Shown here piece by piece: positions 21,365 to 32,941 of a stretch of DNA of 64,000 nt. Both the position numbers and the translations under genes were made by a program. Position 1 is the first letter of the stretch, and the number at the start of each line of letters is the position of its first letter. The DNA is taken from NCBI GenBank assembly GCA_024867545.1, contig JANFNE010000041.1:186001-250000 (forward strand). The letters are read 5' to 3'. The notes below the pieces were generated by a model that saw only the letters and a list, made by a program, of their open reading frames with translations, was not told the DNA's origin and did not search any database. This DNA is from Phytopythium helicoides (Eukaryota > Oomycota > Peronosporomycetes > Pythiales > Pythiaceae).

Positions 21365-21497
21365 TCGCATGTATCTAACTAAGTATGCAGTCGCATCAAA
21401 ACGCTTGCATTTCATCTTTCTTTCTCATCATGCCTGCTAGTGGTGTCGATGCCTCTCAAAACTTAGCTCATACTGCAACTCGCACATCTGTCCACGA

Positions 21498-22565
21498 CTA
21501 GACACGGCTGGCAGCTTCACCGGAGAGCAGTGGAACACGTTCCTTGCTGAGAGGCGCTGGCTCGCTCTCGCTCTGCGCCTTGAACTTGGCTTCCCAGATC
21601 GCCACGAGCACGGCCGTCAGTGCTGCCGCAAGCACGAGTCCGATCGAGTTACCGAGCACACAGTCGGCGGCCATGTAGCCCGACACGGGGTTTCCATTGA
21701 GCACGCCGCTCACGTTGCAGCTGCCGTTGAACGACAGCTTCTCCAGCACCCCCGTCGCTGATCACCGCACCAAGTTAGCAGGCGAAATACCAACATGAAT
21801 CCAAAGTCGACAAGCATACCAGCGGTGGCAAACGCCAGCGAGAGGATCGACAGTCCGATGGCAATGTGGTACGGCAGGAAGAAGGCTCGCACAGCCTGCT
21901 GGGCTCCCGGGTACAGGAACACGAGGAAGCTCACGAGGTACTGCGCAGCAGGGCGAAGTCAGTCAGAGACCGAAGACGAACTCAAAAGATAATGCTCGAG
22001 AGCGAGACTCACGACTGCGCCGAACGCGATGACGACCGTGAGGCCAAGCCAACTGTGCAGGCTGTAGAGGTTGGTGATGCCGTGTTCGTTGTGGAAGCGG
22101 AAGACTGCGACCAGTCCGAGCACGCTGCTCGCGAACCCGAGGCCGTGCAGCGCCGCGTGAATGCGCTGCGTTCGACCGTCAGCCCCCACCGCTGCAGGCC
22201 AAGTAGCTGCAGCTCGTCCTCACCTTGTTGGTGTCGTGCGAGAACGGGAGCGACAGGTAGGCGAGCGCGGCTTGCGTGGAGCAGAAGAGCAGACCGAGCG
22301 TCATGAGCACCGGGTGCCAGTTGAACACGCGGCCGTCGCCCTTGGCCCACGAGAAGCCGGCCGTGCGCTTGGCCACTACGGCGCCGCCCGCGTCCTTGCT
22401 GTACGCCGTGAGCGCTGCGCCCATCCAGTACGTCACCAGTACCAGTAGCAGCGCCGGCAGCACCTTCGGAACGGAGGGTCAATGGGGAAGCGTTAGCTAG
22501 GCGAGGAGCTACGACAGCCGTCTGGAGCTGCGTACGTGGGCGAGAGAGCGAGCGACGGAGGCCAT
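21498..22565 (-). CDS. Cytochrome b561 family membrane protein
   Basis: Five exons: 22565-22536, 22463-22224, 22165-22013, 21940-21820 and 21757-21498, giving 267 residues. Six membrane helices are visible. The four His residues expected to hold two b hemes sit in the motifs NWHPVLM, AALHGLG, LYSLHSW and LPYHIAIG, in the right order. Such proteins move electrons across endomembranes, usually from ascorbate, and can reduce Fe(III) or regenerate luminal ascorbate. The C-terminus carries an acidic/Ser patch followed by VPLLSGE, similar to di-leucine sorting signals, suggesting an endosomal or vacuolar membrane (inference). The first exon codes for only ten residues; intron phases agree throughout. 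Confidence 0.85.
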
Positions 22566-22896
22566 GGACGCTGGTGGAGCAGTTCCGTCGGGCGGTTGGA
22601 CGATTGGAGAGTGGCGAGGCGAGGATCCTGCGCCGCTTCAAGCGGAGCTTCCCAGGAATTCGCCACGCGGGACTGATGCGCGATTCGATTGGGAGAAGAC
22701 ATGATGTGTGTACGGCGGTGACCACCAGAATGACGGCCGATGAGCAATGGCTCGCGGCAGCATGGAGCGGCTCGGCAAGGCCAGCGGATGAACTTCATCA
22801 TGTCCGTGTTCGTCTGGTAATTACTCGGCTCGAAGGCCGGCGCCAGAGCGGCGCGGCCTCTAGCTCGGCGGTGCGCATCGCTCGCCTTGCGGCGAC

Positions 22897-23715
22897 TTAC
22901 CACTGGCGCACGCGGCTGATGGCGGGCATATCCCACGAGAACGGGCGGCCGCAGACCGGTGGGAGGTCCTTGGCCTCGGCCTCGGCCATGATCTCCTCCT
23001 GGTGCGCCTCCCACTCGAAGCGCACGTTGTGCGTCGACACGTGCTGCAGGATGAGCTGGTCGCGCGCCTCTGCGGAGCAAGCGGGTCGTTAGCTCAGGTC
23101 CGGCACATCGGTCGGAAGCAGCTCGACGCGGACGCACCGTGCGTGGTGGACATGGCCGAGCGCGTGCCCGTGGGGTCGTAACGCATCACGGCGGGGTTCT
23201 GCTCGTCGCCAGCCAGCCGTCAGCTCTCGCTCTCGCGCTCAACCACTCGCGGTAGACGCGGACGCACCTTGTTGCCGGGCGAGCCGCGCGGCGTGTCGGC
23301 CGGGAGCTCGGCGCGCTTGGCCTGCGGGATGGACGGGTGCACGCCGACCTCGAGCGGGAAGGGGAAGCGGCGGATGTCGCGCGTGTAGTAGTTGGTGTTG
23401 TAGATGTCCTCCTTCTTGTCGCTGGCCGGCACGTGCACGCCCTCGGCCTGCTTGTCGGGCGACGGGTAGCGGTAGCCCTGGTCCAGGTACGGCGACTGGT
23501 GCACCTGCTCCGTGCCCGTCTGCTCCGTGAACACGAGCACCTTGCGCAGCTATCGGTCGCAGCAGCAGCAGCAGCAGCAAAGCGTCAGTTTTCCTCGCCC
23601 CAAAGCGGCGAATCGAGCGCCGCGGCGGCCCGCGCACCTTGGAGCGCAGCTCGGCCGGCAGCAGGTTCTGGTACTCGAACTTCTTGAAAGGCTTCCACAC
23701 GTTGTTGCCGCTCAT
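22897..23715 (-). CDS. Conserved-looking small protein, function unknown
   Basis: Exons 23715-23638, 23540-23268, 23198-23138 and 23069-22897 join in phase to 194 residues ending in Trp and TAA. The protein is rich in Pro, Arg and Tyr with no membrane helix or signal peptide; notable stretches are NTNYYTRDIRRFPFP and a C-terminal part with many Glu and His. The first intron contains a (GCA)n tract near 23561-23580. I do not recognise it; the composition recalls small accessory subunits of respiratory complexes, but that is only an impression. It is divergent from calpain-7 with 255 bp between starts. Confidence 0.65.
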
Positions 23716-23970
23716 GGTCGTCGCGCTCGCCGCTCGCCTGCCTCGCTTGGTCGCCTGCTTTTCCAACGCTTTCGGACCGCCAGAACCGCACGAAGGGGGC
23801 GGCGGAGTCCCTCGTGGGACGCCCACGATCCCGTCTTGTACAGGCTCAAAACTAGGAACATGGCTACGAAATCCCTCATGTAATGAGTCCCTGATGGAAT
23901 AACTGACAGATGCTACAGTAGCGGTTAATGGTAGAATAGGAAAGTGCACGACCCACCTCATCACATCGCC

Positions 23971-26900
23971 ATGTCGGAGCGGCAGTACGCCGAGGCGTTC
24001 GAGGCCGCGCGGCGCGCGCAGGAGGCGGCGGCCCAGCGGCGGATCGTGGAGGCGGCGGGCGACTTCACGCGCGCGCTGCGCATCCTGCGGCGCCTGGCGG
24101 TCGTCGAGTCGGCGGCCAAGCGCGAGCTGCTGCTGCCCACGATCCGCGAGCTGCAGGCGCGCGTCGCGGCCATCGAGGCGAAAGCAGAGTACCCGCTGGC
24201 GCGCGCCATGGACGAGCACGCGCAGGCCAAGCGGGAGGAGGAGGCTGCCGGCGCCTCCAGGGCTGCTGTCGACAAGTACATCACGGCCGGAGACTGGTAC
24301 CTGCGCGCGCTCGAGGCGCTGCCGCCCGACGACGCGGCCACCAGGGCGGCGGTGACCGACCAGCTAGAGTACATCATCGACCACACAAGCACGCTCAAGG
24401 CGCGGCTCGCGGCGGCGGAGAGCGACGTGGGAGAGGTCACGGAGAACTTGAAGACGGCCGCCAGCAGCTCGAGCGCTCCATCCAGCTCGCTGGAGGCGCT
24501 CAACTGGCCAGAGCCGCCGACTGCGGCGTCGAGGACAGAGAAGACGACGACGGTGGTCCCTGCGTATGCGGCTGCTAGCGTGCCGCCTTCGACGCTGCTC
24601 AACCAGCTGCCTGTGGTTGGAGCGCCAAATGACAAGTCAGCCCCAACCGCCTCCACTGCCGAAGAGTGTCCGACTGCAACTGGCCAAGAGTACTCGTTGC
24701 AGGAGCTAGACGTGCTCCGCCGCTCGTCGATGATTAATGGTCACCTGTTCTTGCCCTGGGTCGACCACATTGACTCGAAAGAGCGGTACATGCTCGCCGC
24801 TCCATTCGAAGATCCGGATGGACTTCTGCCACTGTCGAAAAAGCAGGCTGACCGCGGCGCTCAGTGGATGCGACCAAGCGAGTATTATCGTGTGTGTGGC
24901 GAAGCGCCAGTCATGATCGCGAATATTTGCCCCCAGGCGGTCAAGCAGGATATTGTCACGGACTGCTCGTTTGTCGCCTCGCTCTGCATCGCCGCGGCCT
25001 ATGAGCAGCGCTTCCGGAAGCGTTTGATCACCAATATCGTTTTTCCAGTGGACCCTGACACCAAGCAGCCAATGTACAACCCGTTCGGAAAGTATGTGGT
25101 CCGATTATGGGCAAATGGAGTTCCTCGGAAAGTCATCATTGATGACCGGTTGCCAGTTGCCTCGACTACCAACCAACTGCTTTGTTCATGCACGACCCAA
25201 AAGAACGAATTGTGGGTCAGTTTGATTGAGAAAGCGTACCTGAAGCTAAATGGTGGATACGACTTTCCTGGAGGCAACTCTGGCATTGATCTGTTTGCTC
25301 TCACTGGGTGGATTCCTGAGCGTATCGATGTGAGTGAGTTGACAGGGAACCCCGACAAAGAAGATCGTCTGTGGGACCAGATGAAGAGTGCGTTTCACTA
25401 CGGTGATTGTATCATCACAATGACCGCCGGTGATATTCCTCGCGAGGACGCGAAAGCTATTGGTCTCGTCCCGATGCACGTCTACGCTATCTTGAATGTG
25501 TATGAAACTACTGATACTACAACTACAGACGGAAGCGAGCCGAAGAAACTCCGACTTTTGCAGGTGAAGAATCCATGGCGGAAGAAGAGCTGGAGAGGTC
25601 CATTCTCCAAGCATGATAAAACTCGATGGGAATCGCCTCTGGGTGACGAACTGCGCTCATACATACGCCAGAACTACAATTACGGTGCTGCTGGGCTTCC
25701 TGATGTCGAGGAAGATGACGGCATGTTTTGGATTGACTTTGACTCTATCAAAAAGTACTTCGAGAGTCTGTATCTGAACTGGAATCCAGACCTTTTCCAA
25801 TATAAGGGCGTGTGGCACGACCACTGGCCAGTTGAGCTCGGCCCAACCAACGATTCGATCACGCTCGGATTCAACCCGCAGTACTCGCTAACATTTCCGG
25901 CTGGTGACTCTACCGAGAATCGCTCAGGCACTGTGTGGATCTTGCTCACTCGGCATGTTCGCACCATTGAACGGGACACCGACTACTCAAATCAGCAGTT
26001 CTTGACGCTTCATGTATACCATGGAGAGCGGAGGAAACGTGTATTCTACAACCATCGTGCCGTGTCGCGAGGCACGTACAGCAACAATCCGCATACGCTA
26101 GTCAGTCTCGATGTAGACTTTTCCCGCGATCCCGAGCCGTCTTTTGTACGTACCTCGCTGAAGGTTGCTTAGATGGTGCGTTCGGGTTTGGTTCTAACCA
26201 TTCTTGCTCCATGCAGACACTGATCGCCTCACAATACGAGAAGTTCGCTCCATTGGACTACACGCTGTCCATTTTCTCGACACGTCCGTTTGTATGTGAA
26301 CCAATCCCACAACTGGCTTGCGAGTTTTCAGGCTCCATTGTGATCCACGATGCCTGGACTGTGGACACGGCTGGTGGGCGTCCATTTTACTCGACATTCA
26401 TGAACAACCCTCAGTTCCACCTATCATTGGCTGATGCGTCGACGTGCCGCTCACTCTATCTCTTACTGGAAACGGAGCATTTCACCTCCAAAGATGATGC
26501 GAGTTTAAGTCTACCCGTGAATATTCGAGCCGTCCTTCACACTCGAGAGCGTGTGTGCGGACTCCCTAATCTGCTCTCCCATCCAGAGAACGACAAGGTG
26601 CGCGTTCTGAGCTCCGGAGAGTACCGGCACGCTTTTTGCTTTATTGCGATTCCGCAAGAGTTCCTGACGCCAGATCTCCACGACCTGGTGCTGATCCCAT
26701 CTACATTTGAGAGCGATTCAATCGGCAAGTTCACCCTGAGAGTGGTGAGCGATCCACCATCTGCTGTCGTGTCATGCCGAGCGATACCGCCCGAAGGGTA
26801 CGGGATGCACCTGACGAACCTGCGCGGCAAGTGGGACGCGCAAACTGGATCTGCTGCTGGCTGCTCAAACTACGGATGCTACACGTTCAACCCCAAGTAT

Positions 26901-27245
26901 CTTGTGCACGTGCAGCAAGAGAGCCATGTAATTGTGCGTCTGCTGCTCGACGAGAGTGGTCAGGGTCGAGAGGACGGCGACTCATCGCAGCCGTCTGTCA
27001 ACGTATCCGTGTTCGAGAGCACCTCATCGGGCGACTTGCGGGTATCAACAAACCCGACGCATGCTGTTGCCACGTCCGAGCGAGGTCTGTACATCACTGG
27101 GTCCCCGTGCGGCGTCATGGCTCGGTCCGACCGCCCACTTCGAGCCGGGTGGTACATCATCATCCCTTCAACGTTCGAGCCGCGCGCCGGGGCCTTCGAG
27201 CTGCGCGTGTACTCTTCGTCCCCCGTGGTCGTGCGTGCGCTGTAG
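23971..27245 (+). CDS. CAPN7: Calpain-7 / PalB-like cysteine protease
   Basis: Two exons, 23971-26145 and 26217-27245 (71-bp intron), 1067 residues. The N-terminus has one or two helical MIT-like domains (residues ~1-150), then a linker, the calpain protease core, and C-terminal beta-sandwich domains. The catalytic triad is visible: Cys332 in TDCSFVAS, His503 in PMHVYAIL and Asn534 in VKNPWR. This order (MIT, CysPc, C2-like domains) is that of CAPN7 and fungal PalB/Rim13, which bind ESCRT-III and act in endosomal sorting or pH signalling. The canonical calcium-binding penta-EF-hand is absent, as in this subfamily. An upstream GTG-started extension is ignored. Confidence 0.9.
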
Positions 27246-27409
27246 CAGTAGATCATGTTGAAGTGCGCGGCACCCTGCGAGCTCTCCAATCTGATAATGT
27301 ACCCGTATAAAATTAGCCTCCCGCCTTGACTTGGGGAACGTATGCGCGCTGGAGAAACCCTGCGGCCATACATTCCGCAAGTGACCGCCCACGCCGCAGC
27401 TCGAGCAAC

Positions 27410-28851
27410 ATGGCGACGCCGCTGTCGTTCGCGCTGGTGCCCGAGATCCCCGTGCTGGCGCCGCCCGAGGCCGTGGCCAAGACGTCCAAGTCGGTGACGC
27501 TGCGGCTGCGTGTGGACCACCTGGCGAACCCGGACAAGCGCTTCTCCTTCCAAGTGGTGCGTGGCGATCTGAAGGTGGGAGACAGGCGGCGGGGCTGACG
27601 AGGGGGTGGCCGCAGAGCTACAGCGAGCACGGCTACGTGTACTACTCGTGGGCCGAGACGGAGCTGTTCCCGTCGCGCTCGTGTCCGGTCAAGGGACTGC
27701 TGCCAAACACGGTGCGTGGGTTGGAGGCTGCGGGAAGGTTGGGTTGACGAGGGCTGAAGGAGCGTGAACGGTCAGAACTACGTCTTCCGCGTGCGCGTGG
27801 TGGACGCTGCGGCCAGACGCTGCGGCGACTGGTCCCCGCTCACGCCGTACATCCGCACGTTCACGGTGGGTGGGGCTAGAGGGGCTTGTGACTCCAAGTT
27901 GGGCTGCTGACGGGGTGTTGACGCTGAGCAGGAGGAGGAGGACGCCAAGCGCGCAGGCACTATCTTTGAGCATGTAAGCGGAGGAAAGAAAACACTCGTT
28001 GGAGGCGTGGACTGACAGTCGTTGACAACCTCTAGGCGCTCAAGCTCGAGCGGCAGCAGAAGACGCAGCTCAAGTCGCAGATCACGCGGCTGACGGTCAT
28101 GTGCGTGGCATTGTGGGGGCTCTCCGAGGATTTCGCATTCTGACGATGGGATGCTGGCAGGCTGGATGCGCGCAGCAAGGACGACAACGAGCGCCAGGCA
28201 AAGGCCAAGATGCAGGAGGACATGCTCGCGAGTCGGCGCTTTATGGACACGACGATCCAGAAGCTGCAGCACGAGCTAAGCTCGCAGGCGATGGCTCTGC
28301 AGACGCTCAAAAGCCAGCGTGTGGCCGACGAGGAGGTCATCACGGAGCTCCTAAACGAGCAGGAGATGCTACGCGAGGCCCAGGCGCAGCAGCAGGGCCA
28401 CGAGCAGTTTGAGCTCGAGATGCAGCAGCTGCGCGCGCAGCTCGAGAAGAATGAGCAGGCGCTGCGCAAGCACCAGGAGCAGGTGAACGCAAGCCATGAG
28501 CAGATCGCAGCGTACGAGGCGTCGCTCGAGGCCAAGAAGCTTGAAATCCAGCATAAGGAGGACGAAGTGGAGCGCCTGATGGACGACTGCAACCGCATGG
28601 TGCAGGAGCAGGCCGACGCCGCCGCCGTCAAGCAGCTGGAGATCGAGGACGCGCTCATGGAGGCCAAGACGTCGCTGGAGCAGCAGCTCGCGAACAACAC
28701 GTACCTGCACGACGAGGTGTCGCGTCTGCGCGAGGAGAACCACCACCTGAAGAACCAGATCCAAGAGATGGACTCGGAGATGGTGCCGAAGCTCATTCGC
28801 CTCGAGGAGGAGAACGAACAGCTGCGCGCCGCGCTGGCGGCTCGTCGCTAA
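27410..28851 (+). CDS. Fibronectin-III-like plus coiled-coil protein
   Basis: Six exons: 27410-27556, 27616-27711, 27776-27865, 27932-27973, 28036-28100 and 28161-28851, all joining in phase, 376 residues. The first ~110 residues look like a beta-sandwich of the fibronectin type III kind (YVYYSWAE, NYVFRVRVVD, SPLTPYIRTFT). From residue ~125 to the end the protein is an almost unbroken coiled coil rich in Gln, Glu, Lys and Leu, with leucine heptads near the C-terminus. No signal peptide is seen. Such proteins are often cytoskeletal or centrosomal, but I do not recognise a specific family. Exons are unusually small at the 5' end. Confidence 0.7.
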
Positions 28852-29239
28852 GCAGCCGTAGCGTCGGCACACGCGGAGTGATGCAGTCGTGCTGCACCAC
28901 CGTGCCTTTCGCTCGACCAGCTAGCAGTCTGAACTATATAATCGTATATTTGCTCTCTCGGCGCTGTGTTTGCTGTCGAGCGCAGCAGTGGAGCTGGATG
29001 CCGCTCGCGTCCTTTGACCATGAAGGTTGTCATCTATCATGCCTCATAAAACTGTGTTAAATCGGAAATGCCTATTCCTAGTTTTCAAAATGCCTAGCTC
29101 AAATCTTGAGCAATTTGGTGCCTAATCCTGACGTTTTGAAACAGCCTATCTGAACTCAAAGTAGGTCAATAGGTATTATTGCCTCCTCGTACGAGGCGTG
29201 GCCGCCAAGCGGTCACGAACATCCCGGAAGCTCGTCGAC
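28852..29239. other. Intergenic spacer
   Basis: No gene supported. The part 29050-29180 is AT-rich and contains several near-copies of a CCTA/GCCTA motif; it separates two plus-strand genes and should hold the promoter of the second. Confidence 0.4.
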
Positions 29240-29919
29240 ATGGGCGCCGCCGGCAGCAAGAGCGCGCGTCCTGCCGCCGCCGTGGCGCGCCGTGCGGCCG
29301 CCGAGCCGCCCGTGGTGCGCACGAACCTGACGCTGGAGGACCTGGCGGCGCTCTCGCGGCGCTCCGGCGCTCCCACGAGCCGCACAGCCGGCGCTTCGAG
29401 CGTGCAGGTGGGCGGCCGGGCCGCTGAGCTGGTGGAGATGGACGCCGAGCTGCTTCGCCAGGCCGAGCGCTTCGAGGACTTCGGACGCGTCGAGTACCTG
29501 GAGGTGCGTGCGCCGCTGCGGATCTCGCGCCTGCAGAGCCGCTGACGTTTTTGCGTCCGCAGGAGATGACCAAGGAGTTCGAGCGCACGGCCAGCAGCCA
29601 CCGGCCGCGCTCCAACACGCCCGTGGCCATGCCCAAGGACCGCACGGCCGCCGTTTCCACGGGCGGCGTGGTCGTGGAGGAGCACATGCCCGGCCGCCTG
29701 ACGAACGCGCAGCTACGCACGCTGCTGCGCCTGCACTACGAGGAGCCGAGCGAGTGGACGCCGGCCGTCCTGGCGCGCAAGTACGCGCTGGAGGAGCGCG
29801 TGGTGGTCAACGTGCTGCGCTCGGTGGGTCCGCCCAACGTGCTGCCGCCTGCGGGGCCCTCGGAGCACCCGCTGGGCGTGTGGTATGCGCCGACGCCCGC
29901 GCAGCTCGAGGCGCCATGA
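29240..29919 (+). CDS. Small protein, possible complex I assembly factor (NDUFAF4-like)
   Basis: Two exons, 29240-29503 and 29563-29919 (59-bp intron), 206 residues. The protein starts MGAAGSK, a good N-myristoylation sequence (Gly2, Ser6, Lys7). The C-terminal half has a conserved-looking helical stretch with SEWTPAVLARKYALEE, which recalls the C-terminal motif of NDUFAF4, itself an N-myristoylated mitochondrial complex I assembly factor. The similarity is weak and recalled from memory, so the name is tentative. The gene ends 82 bp before the RRN3 start. Confidence 0.55.
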
Positions 29920-30001
29920 TAACAGTAATACATGGACCTTGATTGGCTGGTGGCGCATCGCAATCTCAGTTGGCGAATTTCCGTGGGGCGAGCAGGCGAG
30001 A

Positions 30002-32403
30002 ATGGCTGGCGGCGCCGACGCCGCGCCGATCGACGAGCGAGACGTCGACAACGTGCACCAGTTCATCGAGAACGCGCTGGACCTGGCGCTCAAGGTGCTG
30101 GCCGAGCGATTGCGACTCCGGCGGCGCCCAGCGGACCACTAACCACCGAGTTGCGCTCGCGAACGCAGGGCAATGCCAAGAGCTACAACTACCTCATCCA
30201 GCAGCTCTCGGGCGCCGCGCCGCGCGCCGACCCGCTCGTGAGGCGCAAGATATTCCTCGCGCTGCCGCGCTGCGTCTCCACCATGGCCAAGGAGCCGCAC
30301 GCCTACCGCCTGCTGCTCGACGCGCTCTTCAAGTTTGACTTTCTCGGCGACGAGGCCGAGGCGCGCGACTACGCCCACTTCATCGTGCACCTCGTGTCCT
30401 CCAACACGGTATACGTCGTGCCCACGCTGCAGATGCTCATGCGCAACATGTGCCGCCCGCAGACGCTCCCGGTAGCGCTGCAGCCTGCGCCTGCGGCTGC
30501 TCCTGCCACGACTGGAGCCAAGATCACCATCGGCGGGTCGTTCACGGCCGCGCTCAAGGCCGAGGTGGAGAAGGAGGCGGAGAAGGAGAAGCCGCCCGTG
30601 GACGTTGAGGCGCTAATCCAGCAGCGCTTCGACACGGCCCATGAGATTATGCAGCGCGTTCTCGCACTGGCCCCAACGGCAACCAACATCCTCTTCCCCA
30701 TCGTCGTTGAACATTTCCCGCACAAACGCCTGGACGCGCCATTCCAGGTCGCGTACCTCAAGAACGTTCTGCGACTCTCGAGGTACGCGGTTGGTCTCCG
30801 CGAGCGCATTTTCGGCCTCGTCGTCGATCAGCTCGTGGCCATCGACGTGGAGATCAAGCTGGACGAGACCGAGGAGGATGTGTTCACGATGGACGATTTC
30901 ATCGATGACGATCTTCTTCCCGACACAACCGGCGAAAAGGTCGATGAGATGGCTGACAAGCTCGATCAGATGATGGTTATCATGTTTGAGCATATTCAGG
31001 AGTCGACCGCTGCATCTGATAAAACCGAGGATGGTGCTGCAACCGACGTTCATCGTGCGGCTCTGATCTTCAAGTACTTGCTCAAAGTGTTCGAGCACTC
31101 GATCCTGAACACCCACCGATCCAAGTACCCACAGTTCCTGATTTTCTATGTCTGTAAAATGGACCCACAGTTCCAGGACGTGTTCATTTCCCAGCTCCTC
31201 GCGTCATCCCTCGACCCACAAACACCGCCAGTTATGCGTCAGAGTTGCGGCGCTTATCTTGCGAGCTTCCTCGCTCGCGCCAAATACATCTCGGTTGCAT
31301 ATCTCCAGAAGGCTCTGTATCACTTGCTGAAGTGGCTCCATGACCAAATGGACGTGTTCGATCGTATTGCTGGCCACGACCAAGCTGAGAATGAAGAGAA
31401 AGGCACGGATCTGGAGACGCAAGAAGCTGCGCTCGAGAAGGATGCAAACAAGCCCACACACTTCCAGGAGAGTATCTATGTGTCTACGCTGCAGACAGTC
31501 TGTTACCTGTTGTGCTTTCGTGGTCTTGAGATCGCCCAGACGGAGAATGGCTACGACTTCCTTCGCAGTCTTGGATGGGAGCGCCTTCTCATCACCCCGG
31601 CTTCGGAGACCGTGCCTGGCTACTGTCCTCTTGCTTTTTGTCAGCAGACCGTTTCGGCCGAGTTCCTGAACTTTGTCGAGACGCTTGACCTCATTTCTGA
31701 GGAGTGTATCGACCGCGTGGACCAAGCCATGAATGCGACGTCGATGATTGGACGTGCGGGTCGCGGCAAGGGTATGGAACGTTCAACGGCCCCGAAATCA
31801 TCGAGCACCCAGATGCCTGTGGGCGTCGCTCTCGGTCAGCGACAGCCGCTGGAGACGTTCTTCCCGTTTGACCCATATCTGCTTCGTCGGTCGTTCAAGT
31901 ACATTGGGCCGCTGTATCTGTACTGGAAGCACGCGGATCCTACATCGAGCGAGAATGCAACCGCCCTCAATAACATCAAGAACATTATTCGCGAGCTGTA
32001 TGAAAATGAAAGCGACAATGAAGAAGAAGAAGAAGAGGAGGAGGAGGACGGGAGCGAGGAAGAGGAGGAAGAGGAGGATGTGAGCATGGCTGGCAGCGTG
32101 CCTGCGACGTCATTCAAGAACTCGAGCTTCATGAGTAGTCGCCCGTCGTCGTACATGTCAGTGAGCTCATCTATGGACGGTGAGTACAGCTACAACGACG
32201 AAGACGAGGATGAGAATGGCGAGCTGGCGACCAAGACATTGGCTCAGCGAAAGCAGAAGCGTGTGGTGCCTCCACGGAACATGTTCGATCCTTCGCCCGC
32301 ACTGTCGGCTAGCTCTCCGCCATCGCGTTTGCCTCCGCTGGGGACGGCGGGTGCATTTGCTCTTGGTGGATTTGACGACGATGAAGAAGATGAAGGTTTC
32401 TAG
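30002..32403 (+). CDS. RRN3: RNA polymerase I transcription initiation factor RRN3 (TIF-IA)
   Basis: Two exons, 30002-30094 and 30169-32403 (74-bp intron), 775 residues, slightly longer than yeast or human RRN3. The body is HEAT-like helical and carries the family hallmarks YRLLLDALFKFDFLGD in the first third and FPFDPYLLRRSFKYI with YLYWKHAD near residue 620. RRN3 binds RNA polymerase I through its stalk and brings it to the rDNA promoter, linking rRNA synthesis to growth signals. A Glu-rich acidic tract (32017-32078) and a Ser-rich tail follow; this disordered end explains the extra length and is a likely phosphorylation region (inference). Confidence 0.92.
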
Positions 32404-32941
32404 TACCCGATAGACCCTACGATATCTATGGCCGGATCATCCAAAATGCCTGTGTTCTCATTCCTACCGCCGTTACCATGCAAAGAAAAAAAAAAAAGAA
32501 ACTATCGCCATCTGAACCCGATCTTGCCTTGCTCGGTTGCTTGCCTTGGCAAACCCGTCGGTGGTGATGCTAGATGCGACTCCCTCTCGTCTCTCCACCT
32601 TTTTCCTCCTTCTCCTCCTTCTCCTCCTTCTTTCACATTTTTTTTTCGCTTAGTGCGCACACTCGTGCAGTGCCCTCACTTGACTTTTTTCGAAGCATTG
32701 AAGACGTGGGCTGCGGGCATGTGAGCGAAATCACCCCATTCCGTGTTACCGCCCGCTCGCAATCGCTCTCGCCTTCTGATGATGACGGCTTGAAAACGGC
32801 TTGAAAAACGTCGCGCTTGTTTTTTTATTACTTCAAGACAGTTGGGTTCTTGAACAGTGACTGTCGATATGTGGGCGGAGTCATCTCGACAGGGATTTGT
32901 GTCTGTGGACATCGCCGTAAAACAGGCACAACTGCCTGCAT
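32404..32941. other. Convergent intergenic region
   Basis: No gene supported. It lies between the stops of RRN3 and the SMG7-like gene. It contains an A-rich run near 32485-32497 and a pyrimidine tract with repeated CTCCTT near 32595-32632, probably part of 3' untranslated and polyadenylation signals of both genes. Confidence 0.5.

Noticed and set aside
22493..22813. Extension of the 194-residue protein by splicing from 22901 to 22813
   Set aside because: A stop codon follows directly in frame after the last Trp, and the extension would overlap the cytochrome b561 start in another frame.
23561..23580. Polyglutamine coding tract
   Set aside because: The CAG/GCA run lies in the first intron of the 194-residue protein gene.
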